From JBAXSK01 sp044358815 (GTDB lineage: Bacteria; Cyanobacteriota; Cyanobacteriia; Pseudanabaenales; Pseudanabaenaceae): DNA of 7,097 bases. Below, one piece after another: positions 1-6,174 of the stretch. The stretch covers positions 1 through 7,097 of the forward strand of contig JBIKNH010000214.1 in the NCBI GenBank assembly GCA_044358815.1, in the 5' to 3' direction. Both the position numbers and the translations under genes were made by a program. Under the pieces are notes generated by a model, which was not told where the DNA came from, did no database searches, and saw only the letters and a list, made by a program, of their open reading frames with translations. The number at the start of each line of letters is the position of its first letter. Positions within the stretch are counted from its first letter, which is position 1.

Positions 1-3000
1 CGAATTTCCGAGGAGGCAATGGGGCGCATTCGGTAGGGAATTTGAATAATTTTTTCGAGATAGTCTAGTCCAGAAGGTTTACCGCCACGTTTGAGAACTC
101 CTTCATAGACTTGCTCTAGGGCGCGGGCGATATAACGATCATCAATCCCTAAGACAACGATGAATAGTTTGGTATTGAGCAGAAGTTGGACTGATTCTAG
201 AACTTCAACAACGCGATTTGGAGGGCAACGATCTAAGTCATCAATGTATAGCACGACTCGCGCCGGACCTCTGGGAAAGAATTTTTTCAGTTCGTCGCGG
301 TTGTGTTGCCAGTCGGTGAGGCGGTCTGAGAGGTCCGCAAGATCTTGTTTGACCTGTTGCATTAGCCCTAAACGCTTGCCGTAGTCGTCAACTTGCAAGC
401 GATCGCTGACAAAATCCATCAGTGAGGCATAGTTGGCAGTGAGTCCTACGCGCTGTCTTTGTTCTGCAACTTGGAGCTTGAGTTGAGCAACTTCTTTGAC
501 GAGGTTTTCGGCTTTGTCTTGTTTTTGTTTGAGCAGAAACTCTCGATCACTTTGAATTTTTGCCTGTTCTTTTTGAACTGAAGCACAGTAATTGTTGAGG
601 GCTGTGGCAATCGGAATTAAGCTAGCTCCGACTGCTACAACTTGCGCCACAATTTGAGTCCGAATCCATTCAAACCATTGTGATAAATTGGTGGACCAGT
701 CACGAATTACATTAGTGAATACTATTAAGTTATTTTTTACTGTAATGGGAATTAGTCGATCAATTAATGCTGTCAAGCTAGTTTGTTCTAGGAGATTTTG
801 TATTGCGGTGAAGATCGCGGCACGGGTTGCAGAATCTAGGCTGATAACGATCACGAATGTCATTATTACAAGCGCAGTTAAACCTTGCCAACTGGTGATA
901 ACTTTCTTGATTAAGCCAAGGGTTTCGCCTGTGGTTTGTCCTGCTTCGGCTAGTTTCTCTATGTCTTCTTTGGACAGCAGAAGCTGAGCAATAGCTTTCA
1001 CAATTGGTTGAGAGAAGGCTATTATTTCACGGTTGGCGATTTGACGATTTACCTCTGCTTCGGCGGCTTTGAGTTTGCGTTGCAGTTCCTGTTCTTTTGC
1101 CTGAAGTTTCTGTTCTTGTTCTTTTAAAACCTGTTGCTCATTTTGTTTATTTTGATCAAGAGTATTCCATAGGTAATTGGAATTTGAGGTGGGATCTTTC
1201 CAATCTTTAAATTTTCTGAGGCGGTTATTTTTTTCAATAAAAGCGCGACGTTCTTCGTCACTAGATAGATAAAGCACTTCCCAGAAATTACCACCATCTA
1301 GTAAGGTTTTGGCAAATTCTTCCTGTCGAACTGCCTCAATGTCAGGCTCAGTAGTTAAGACGGGCTTAGGGTTTTGGCGTTTTTTGAAGTTATCTAAATT
1401 ATCTTTGCTATCTTTTAAACGCTTAGGAAAGCCGACAAAAAATAAAAATAATAAATGTTCTATAACGGACTCAATTCCTTTGCGCCAAGATTTATATGAT
1501 GTTTGTAAGTCAGGGGGGAAATAGTAAGCCTCAAACTGTTCACGGATGAAATAGACAAACAGAATAGTATTAAATTTGGATATGAGATCAAATCTTTCTT
1601 TTGTAATTCGATCAAGTGGTACAACAAATAAATAATAGAAAATATTCTCCAGAATAGTGATCAGAAATATAACAATATGCAAAACTAATTGAACAAGCCA
1701 AAGGTTTAGAATTTCTTGAGCAAATATTGTAAGTTTCTTTTTAAGGCTGACAGTTCTTGTTTTAATGTTTTTCTGGATAGTTTCCTTAAGATTCTGGAAA
1801 GGTTTATAGATCAAGCGATCAATATTACGAATCGATGATACTTCTTCGGCAGAGTTAGATTCTGGTTGTTCTATTTTGTTCTCTTCAGGCGCGGAAGATG
1901 CTCTTAGAAAAGTCCCGATCTGCCGCTCTAACGTGATTTGGCGGTTTAATTCATAGAAAATTTCTTGCATGAGGCTTGCCCAAAGGTCGGATTTGGCATA
2001 AGTCCAAGCATTGAAACTAATTTGATAGACGTGACCTACATAGGGAGACAGAATCTCGGTATTGTTGGGAAGGTCTGGATCGCCCCAAGCTTTTAAACTG
2101 GTGAGTTTTTGCTCTCGAATTTCCTTGACTCTTTGGCGCATGAGATGCATCCCAAAGGACTTGCCACTACCCCAACTGCCTAAAATTGCCACAGCGACCG
2201 GTGGTTGCAGACTACGGAGCATCAACACCGTTGCCATAGCCTCGATTTCATCCCGAATATTGAGTTGATCTTCTCCTTCTGCTGCGTCGTTGGTAATGCC
2301 TTGGGGAACCTCAATGATCTGTCTGCGGCTAGCAATCGAATTACCCTGCAAATCCCACAACCGCAGCGTCCTGTCACTACCACCTGAAACGATCGCTTTG
2401 CCATCAGGGCTAAAGGCTACTGACCAGACATAAGATCCATGCCCTTGGAAAGGTTGCCTAATTTGGTTCCCCTGCAAATCCCAAAATCGCAGTGTCTGGT
2501 CAGCACTACCCGAAACAATGAACCTACCATCAGGGCTAAAGGCTACTGACAAAACCCAAGACTCATGCCCTTGAAAAGATTGCCCAATTTGGTTCCCCTG
2601 CAAGTCCCATAACCGCACCGTCTGGTCATCACTACCGGAAACAATGAACTTACCATCAGGGCTAAAGGCTACTGACCAGACACGAGACTCATGCCCTTGG
2701 AAAGGAAGCCCAATTTGGTTCCCCTGCAAATCCCATAACCGCAGCGTCTGGTCATCACTACCCGAAACGATCAAGCTACCATCAGGGCTAAACGCCACTG
2801 ACCTGACCCAATCCTCATGTCCTTGGAAAGGTTGACCAATTTGGTTCCCCTGCAAATCCCACAACCGCAGCGTCTGGTCACCACTACCCGAAACGAGCAC
2901 TTTACTATCAGGACTAAAGGCTACTGACAAAACACCAAACTCATGCCCTTGGAAAGGTTCTCCAATTTGGTTACCCTGCAAATCCCACAACCGCAGGGTT

Positions 3001-3377
3001 TTGTCCTCACCACCTGAAGCGATTACCTCACTAATTTCCTCCGGAAACGCTGGGCTAGTAGGACTAAAGGCTACTGACCAGACATTATAGTTATGCCCTC
3101 GGAAAGGAGCACCAATGGGTTTGCCAGAAATAGCATCAAATAATTGCAACGTGCCATTGCCTAGCCCCGCGACGATCTTACGTCCATCAGGGGAGAATGC
3201 CACTGAGTTCACGTCGCTCTCAAGGCGAGCAAAGACCACAGATTCAGTACTAGATTCCTCACTATCAGCAGCGACTGGTTCAGTTTCCAGAGTTGCTTCC
3301 TCAGGGTCAAAACTAAAAGACATCTCCTGCATTTGCTGCTGCATGGACGACTCTTCGGCGGGAAATATAGGCTCCAT
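1..3377 (-). CDS. WD40-repeat / KAP-family P-loop NTPase fusion, membrane associated (C-terminus cut by window edge)
   Basis: The frame is open from an ATG at 3377 to the left edge: 1125 full codons, no stop, true end outside the window. Order of parts: a short acidic, Met/Gln-rich leader (1-50); seven WD40-like repeats (about 51-350); then a KAP NTPase. KAP features seen are the entry motif GEDQLNIRDEIEAM, Walker A GSWGSGKS (400-407), the FNAW motif (Trp458), and Walker B VVLYIDDLDRC (from 1041, Asp1046/Asp1047). Between Walker A and B lie about 630 residues with hydrophobic segments near 557-588, 602-611, 641-650, 832-847 and 909-927, and Glu/Lys/Gln-rich probable coiled coils near 742-780 and 932-977. 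KAP NTPases (Kidins220/ARMS, PifA) characteristically carry membrane helices inside the NTPase domain, so an inner-membrane ATPase with both nucleotide motifs in the cytoplasm is expected. The propeller is probably a protein- or ligand-binding platform. No nuclease or protease effector is visible, but the unseen C-terminus could hold one. Start uncertain: Met12 (3344) has a better-placed GAAGAG upstream than Met1. The target is unknown; the family call is secure. Confidence 0.9.
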   Translation of the reverse strand, partial: MEPIFPAEESSMQQQMQEMSFSFDPEEATLETEPVAADSEESSTESVVFARLESDVNSVAFSPDGRKIVAGLGNGTLQLFDAISGKPIGAPFRGHNYNVWSVAFSPTSPAFPEEISEVIASGGEDKTLRLWDLQGNQIGEPFQGHEFGVLSVAFSPDSKVLVSGSGDQTLRLWDLQGNQIGQPFQGHEDWVRSVAFSPDGSLIVSGSDDQTLRLWDLQGNQIGLPFQGHESRVWSVAFSPDGKFIVSGSDDQTVRLWDLQGNQIGQSFQGHESWVLSVAFSPDGRFIVSGSADQTLRFWDLQGNQIRQPFQGHGSYVWSVAFSPDGKAIVSGGSDRTLRLWDLQGNSIASRRQIIEVPQGITNDAAEGEDQLNIRDEIEAMATVLMLRSLQPPVAVAILGSWGSGKSFGMHLMRQRVKEIREQKLTSLKAWGDPDLPNNTEILSPYVGHVYQISFNAWTYAKSDLWASLMQEIFYELNRQITLERQIGTFLRASSAPEENKIEQPESNSAEEVSSIRNIDRLIYKPFQNLKETIQKNIKTRTVSLKKKLTIFAQEILNLWLVQLVLHIVIFLITILENIFYYLFVVPLDRITKERFDLISKFNTILFVYFIREQFEAYYFPPDLQTSYKSWRKGIESVIEHLLFLFFVGFPKRLKDSKDNLDNFKKRQNPKPVLTTEPDIEAVRQEEFAKTLLDGGNFWEVLYLSSDEERRAFIEKNNRLRKFKDWKDPTSNSNYLWNTLDQNKQNEQQVLKEQEQKLQAKEQELQRKLKAAEAEVNRQIANREIIAFSQPIVKAIAQLLLSKEDIEKLAEAGQTTGETLGLIKKVITSWQGLTALVIMTFVIVISLDSATRAAIFTAIQNLLEQTSLTALIDRLIPITVKNNLIVFTNVIRDWSTNLSQWFEWIRTQIVAQVVAVGASLIPIATALNNYCASVQKEQAKIQSDREFLLKQKQDKAENLVKEVAQLKLQVAEQRQRVGLTANYASLMDFVSDRLQVDDYGKRLGLMQQVKQDLADLSDRLTDWQHNRDELKKFFPRGPARVVLYIDDLDRCPPNRVVEVLESVQLLLNTKLFIVVLGIDDRYIARALEQVYEGVLKRGGKPSGLDYLEKIIQIPYRMRPIASSEI
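399..406. other. HIP1 palindrome (GCGATCGC)
   Basis: An exact GCGATCGC inside the KAP NTPase coding region. HIP1 is strongly over-represented in many cyanobacterial genomes, so it serves mainly as a lineage marker here. Confidence 0.85.
2328..3227 (-). repeat. Seven WD40-repeat units, six of them in exact 126-bp register
   Basis: These bases encode the propeller of the WD40-KAP protein. Six successive copies of the segment encoding LWDLQGN (last copy at about 2346, first at about 2976) are spaced exactly 126 bp, or 42 residues, apart. Each unit reads SVAFSPDG, a variable pair, IVSGS, DQTLRLWDLQGNQIG, PFQGH. The DNA is close to identical between units, including many synonymous positions. Differences cluster at the four or so residues after GH (EFGVL, EDWVR, ESRVW, ESWVL, GSYVW) and at the residues after SPDG. 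The second unit from the N-terminus has an eight-residue insertion (SPTSPAFPEEISEV). The first unit is the most divergent (LFDAISGKPIG). Seven units suit one closed seven-bladed propeller. Confidence 0.93.
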
Positions 3378-3451
3378 AAACTTCTATACTCAACTTTTGC
3401 CAAATAAATTTTTACTGAATATTACTTAACCAACCTCTCACAGGCAGCAAC

Positions 3452-3475
3452 ACAGACATAGATACAGACATAAAT
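3452..3475. repeat. Two tandem 12-bp direct repeats in the divergent spacer
   Basis: ACAGACATAGAT (3452-3463) is followed directly by ACAGACATAAAT (3464-3475), matching at 11 of 12 positions. It lies about 75 bp upstream of the WD40-KAP start and about 80 bp upstream of the SLOG start. It may be a pair of regulator sites on one face of the helix or simple slippage; the sequence alone cannot decide. Confidence 0.6.
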
Positions 3476-3490
3476 TTAGCTGCGCCTATT

Positions 3491-3501
3491 GGCTGACAGC
3501 C
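3491..3501. promoter_or_regulatory. Short dyad, possible operator
   Basis: GGCTG-A-CAGCC is a perfect inverted repeat with five-base arms around one base. It overlaps the weak TTGGCT -35 candidate of the SLOG gene. Arms of this length arise by chance several times in a window of this size, so the operator reading is weak. Confidence 0.2.
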
Positions 3502-3542
3502 TCTGGTAAAGCTATCCTGATAGATGAATCCACACTTTACCT

Positions 3543-3550
3543 AAGAGGGA
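3543..3550 (+). promoter_or_regulatory. Ribosome binding site that supports a TTG start
   Basis: AAGAGGGA contains GAGG (3545-3548), complementary to the 16S rRNA anti-Shine-Dalgarno, seven bases before TTG at 3556. The frame is open upstream to a TAA at 3427 but contains no ATG, GTG or TTG before 3556, and the next ATG (residue 38) would remove the first strand and the GSR motif. The site therefore decides the start. Confidence 0.7.
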
Positions 3551-3555
3551 TTGGC

Positions 3556-4059
3556 TTGAATCAGTCCATTAATATCACCAAGCTCGACGATTTCCTGCAA
3601 GAACTCGCCACCATCCAGCAGCAAGGCTCAAAACGGGTTGCGATTCTAGGCTCGCGGCACATCCCCATGACCCACCAGATGCTGATCGAACTACTCAGCT
3701 ATGCTCTGGTGCTGTCGGGCAATCGCTTGATCACCTCTGGCGCAACAGGAACCAACTTTGCGGCGATTAGGGGCGCACTAAGAGCCGATCCTAGTTTGTT
3801 AACCGTGATTTTGCCCCAAAGCCTTGATAAGCAGTCCTCTGAATCCCGCGAACAACTCGAAAATGTGGTGCATCTGATCGAACACAGCGAGTACGATAAT
3901 TTGTCTTTGGCTGAAGCCAGTGGGCTGTGCAACCAAGAAATTATCTCTAAGTGTCAGCAGCTAATTTGTTTTGCCTACCACAGCAGCGAAACCCTATTAC
4001 AAACCTGTAATGAAGCTGAAGAACAGCGTAAAGTAGTCACTTTGTTTTATTTAGATTAG
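3556..4059 (+). CDS. Short DprA/LOG-like (SLOG superfamily) Rossmann-fold protein
   Basis: The 167-residue protein starts at TTG behind a well-spaced GAGG and ends at TAG. A first strand and glycine turn RVAILGSR (27-34) and the glycine-rich loop ITSGATGTN (59-67), followed by a helix FAAIRGAL, match the nucleotide- or phosphate-binding pattern of the SLOG superfamily (DprA, LOG, TIR-linked SLOG). The end carries a conserved-looking EAEEQRKVVTLFYLD. Similar short cyanobacterial proteins are, as I recall, annotated 'DNA recombination-mediator protein A'. Unlike full-length DprA it has no SAM-like or winged-helix extension, so a role in loading RecA on DNA should not be assumed. A cytoplasmic nucleotide-binding or nucleotide-processing role is more cautious. 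No signal peptide or membrane segment is visible. It is divergent from the WD40-KAP gene and 78 bp upstream of the ABC ATPase gene. Superfamily assignment is fairly sure; function is not known. Confidence 0.8.
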   Translation: MNQSINITKLDDFLQELATIQQQGSKRVAILGSRHIPMTHQMLIELLSYALVLSGNRLITSGATGTNFAAIRGALRADPSLLTVILPQSLDKQSSESREQLENVVHLIEHSEYDNLSLAEASGLCNQEIISKCQQLICFAYHSSETLLQTCNEAEEQRKVVTLFYLD

Positions 4060-4074
4060 ATCTTAAATCACTGG

Positions 4075-4115
4075 TGTTCCCCCATCCCTTTTGATCAGGT
4101 TATTAATGGGGGACA
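4075..4115 (+). other. Potential RNA hairpin between the SLOG and ABC ATPase genes
   Basis: TGTTCCCCCAT (4075-4085) can pair with ATGGGGGACA (4106-4115): seven continuous pairs, then three more with one bulged T, around a 20-base loop. No run of T follows, so it is not a standard intrinsic terminator. It could attenuate or partly terminate transcription between the genes, protect an mRNA end, or be chance. The GGGGGA of the 3' arm is too far (about 26 bases) from the ABC start to be its ribosome site. Confidence 0.4.
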
Positions 4116-4137
4116 TCATCAACATCTCTCCATCACC

Positions 4138-6120
4138 ATGCATAATTTGGTTGTTGATAATTTAGGCATCACGTTTCATGGGGACAATACCCCAGTGGCA
4201 GCGGTGCAAGGGGTGAGTTTTACCCTGATGCCCGGCGAAACCCTTGGCATTGTGGGGGAGTCTGGCTCTGGTAAATCAGCCACTGCTTTAGCAATCATGG
4301 GATTACTGCCTGGTGCGGCACAGGTGACAGGGCAGGTTTGGTTTACGCCACAACAGATTACGTCAAATGTAGTTAGTTCAAAGACAGTCACCACACCCCA
4401 GGTACAAACCCAGCCCCAGGAATCACCTGCCGCAGTGGAACTAATTACCCTACAACAACAGCACCCCCAGCGGATGCGCCAATATCGCGGGGATCGGCTG
4501 GCGATGGTATTTCAAGAACCAATGACTGCTTTAAATCCATTGTTTACCTGTGGCTATCAGGTGATGGAGTCGTTACAATTACATCAAGGTTTAACTCCTG
4601 CTGCCGCCAAAGCCAGGGTGATTGAGTTATTTGAACGGGTGAAATTACCCTTTCCGGCGCAGATTTACCGACGTTATCCCCATGAATTATCCGGTGGGCA
4701 ATTACAGCGGGTAACCATTGCAATGGCGATCGCCTGTAATCCGCAAGTTTTGATCGCCGACGAACCCACCACCGCCCTCGATGTGACGATCCAAAAAGAG
4801 ATTTTAGATCTGCTTTTGGAACTACAACAGGATGATCGTCAAGGCAATCAGCAGCCGATGAGCATGATCTTTATTACCCATGATCTCGGTGTGGTGAATC
4901 AGGTAGCAGATCAGGTGGCGGTAATGTATAAAGGGCGGATTGTGGAATATGGCAGCAAAGCAGCTATTTTTGAAGATCCCCAACATCCTTACACTAAAGC
5001 TTTAATCGATTGTCGTCCTAGCCGTCGCCATAGCCAAAAGTGGTTGCCAACGGTACGGGATTACATGATCGAGAAAACCGACGGGGAAATTATGGCGCGA
5101 GATGATCGCGAACCTCGGCTCTTTGAGCAATGGTCCGATGCTGACCGACAAACCCGACGGGAACAGTTAGCCAATGCTGCACCTCTTTTGGCGGTAGAAA
5201 ATCTCAAGGTGCGTTATCGCAGTAAGGGCATTTTGGGAGGAAACCTAGCCAGTGGTTTAGCCAGCATTTTCACGGCAAAAAGTAACGGGGTTAATTCTCA
5301 ACCTCACCATAAACATGTCGAGAAATATGTCGAAGCCGTCGCTGGAGTTAGTCTAGAAGTCAGACCTGGTGAGGTTTTGGGTTTGGTGGGTGAGTCCGGC
5401 TGTGGCAAAACTAGTTTAAGCCGCGCCATTCTTGGTTTAGTGCCTGCGGCTATGGGTAAGGTTCAGTTTGGCAATCGTGAGCTAAGGGGTTTAAGTTATC
5501 GGGAAATGCAACGCATCCGAGCCGAGATTCAATTAATTTTCCAAGATCCCTATGGTTCTCTTAATCCTCGGATGTCCGTCGGTGAAGCCATTGCCGAACC
5601 ATTGTTGATTCATCAAGGTTCCGCTCAATTTGCCCGCTATCGTTCCCGCCAAGTAGTAGAACAACGGGTGGCGTATCTACTGCGGCGCGTGGGACTAGAA
5701 CGGGCGGCAATGCATCGTTATCCCCATGAATTTTCCGGTGGACAGCGGCAACGGATTTGTATTGCGCGGGCGTTGGCATTGCGTCCGAAGTTAATTATTG
5801 CCGATGAACCAGTTTCTGCGCTGGATGTGTCGGTGCAAGCCCAAGTATTGAACCTATTAAAGGAATTACAGGATGTGCCCTCAGAGCGGCTGCGGCAGGA
5901 GTTACCAGAGGATTTATTACCGGAATTTGATTTGGAACATGAAAACCCTCAGTCTCCAGCTTATTTGTTCATTTCCCATGATCTCAGTGTGGTGCGGTTT
6001 ATGAGTGATCGCATTGCAGTGATGCATCAGGGCTTAATTGTGGAACAGGGCACGCCGGAAGAGGTGTTAGATCATCCCCAAAATGAATACACTAAGAAGC
6101 TATTAGCCGCAGTCTTGTAG
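4138..6120 (+). CDS. Fused tandem ABC ATPase of an oligopeptide/dipeptide-type transporter (DppD-DppF / GsiA / YejF-like)
   Basis: The 660-residue protein holds two complete ATPase domains and should energise uptake of a peptide-like substrate through an inner-membrane permease pair. Domain 1: Walker A GESGSGKS (40-47), Q-loop Gln126, signature LSGGQ (184-188), Walker B LIADEP (205-210), D-loop ALD, H-loop His248. Domain 2: Walker A GESGCGKT (418-425), signature FSGGQ (532-536), Walker B IIADEP (553-558), H-loop His614. Each domain ends in the family's P-x-x-x-Y-T-K-x-L motif (HPYTKALID; NEYTKKLLAAVL). All catalytic residues are intact, so both sites should hydrolyse ATP. Unusual inserts occur: Thr/Gln/Pro-rich 70-100, a Gly/Ser/His-rich stretch 361-393 just before the second domain's core, and acidic 578-607 before the second H-loop. 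No permease or peptide-binding gene is nearby, so it is an orphan ATPase as is common in cyanobacteria. ATG 4138 is the only reasonable start, although no clear Shine-Dalgarno precedes it. The exact substrate cannot be told. Confidence 0.95.
   Translation: MHNLVVDNLGITFHGDNTPVAAVQGVSFTLMPGETLGIVGESGSGKSATALAIMGLLPGAAQVTGQVWFTPQQITSNVVSSKTVTTPQVQTQPQESPAAVELITLQQQHPQRMRQYRGDRLAMVFQEPMTALNPLFTCGYQVMESLQLHQGLTPAAAKARVIELFERVKLPFPAQIYRRYPHELSGGQLQRVTIAMAIACNPQVLIADEPTTALDVTIQKEILDLLLELQQDDRQGNQQPMSMIFITHDLGVVNQVADQVAVMYKGRIVEYGSKAAIFEDPQHPYTKALIDCRPSRRHSQKWLPTVRDYMIEKTDGEIMARDDREPRLFEQWSDADRQTRREQLANAAPLLAVENLKVRYRSKGILGGNLASGLASIFTAKSNGVNSQPHHKHVEKYVEAVAGVSLEVRPGEVLGLVGESGCGKTSLSRAILGLVPAAMGKVQFGNRELRGLSYREMQRIRAEIQLIFQDPYGSLNPRMSVGEAIAEPLLIHQGSAQFARYRSRQVVEQRVAYLLRRVGLERAAMHRYPHEFSGGQRQRICIARALALRPKLIIADEPVSALDVSVQAQVLNLLKELQDVPSERLRQELPEDLLPEFDLEHENPQSPAYLFISHDLSVVRFMSDRIAVMHQGLIVEQGTPEEVLDHPQNEYTKKLLAAVL
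4726..4733. other. HIP1 palindrome (GCGATCGC)
   Basis: An exact copy within the extended form GGCGATCGCC (4725-4734), between signature and Walker B of the first ATPase domain of the ABC gene. Confidence 0.85.
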
Positions 6121-6141
6121 AAGTTGGTTTATTGTAGAAGT
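6115..6141. repeat. 10-bp direct repeat spanning the ABC ATPase stop codon
   Basis: TTGTAGAAGT occurs at 6115-6124, where it includes the TAG stop, and again at 6132-6141, with a 17-bp period. It may be a trace of a local duplication at the gene end. The rest of the 54-bp spacer to the modA-like gene shows no terminator and no convincing promoter, which is compatible with co-transcription. Confidence 0.45.
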
Positions 6142-6174
6142 AAATTGAGAGATGTCTTCAAAGAAACTAGCTTT

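Larger units (their letters stand above)
3378..3555. promoter_or_regulatory. Divergent intergenic region between the WD40-KAP gene and the SLOG gene
   Basis: This 178-bp spacer must carry the 5' signals of two genes transcribed away from each other. I see no strong consensus promoter. For the plus-strand gene, TTGGCT (3489-3494) and TATCCT (3513-3518) are 18 bp apart and are a weak candidate pair. For the minus-strand gene, the AT-rich stretch 3378-3430 contains TATAGA-like and TAATAT-like boxes without a convincing -35. The region also holds a 12-bp direct repeat and a short dyad, listed separately. Promoter positions are guesses; the divergent arrangement itself is certain. Confidence 0.45.

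Noticed and set aside
160..1524. Short plus-strand open frames (160-384, 688-987, 1309-1524) opposite the KAP domain
   Set aside because: They are antisense to one continuous minus-strand frame with clear KAP motifs and have no recognisable protein features.
2328..3093. Regular 126-bp repeats suggesting a CRISPR-like or minisatellite array
   Set aside because: Units are contiguous, in frame, and code for WD40 blades with no unique spacers, so they are protein repeats.
2062..3429. Open frames in both strands over the WD40 region (2062-2268, 2205-2387, 2222-2404, 2644-2835, 3115-3429, 3209-3403)
   Set aside because: They are by-products of the repeated WD40 sequence in other frames; the translations only echo the repeat.
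3699..3932. Minus-strand open frame opposite the SLOG gene
   Set aside because: The plus-strand frame has recognisable SLOG motifs and a ribosome site; the antisense frame has neither.
4075..4115. Intrinsic terminator for the SLOG gene
   Set aside because: The loop is 20 bases and no T-run follows the 3' arm, so it is listed only as a potential hairpin.
4106..4165. 19-codon upstream frame starting at ATG 4106 and overlapping the ABC ATPase start
   Set aside because: Only a weak AGG precedes it, the product is featureless, and it overlaps the hairpin arm. A leader peptide cannot be supported.
4176..5779. Minus-strand open frames 4176-4394 and 5561-5779
   Set aside because: Antisense shadows of the ABC ATPase gene, whose motifs are complete in the plus-strand frame.
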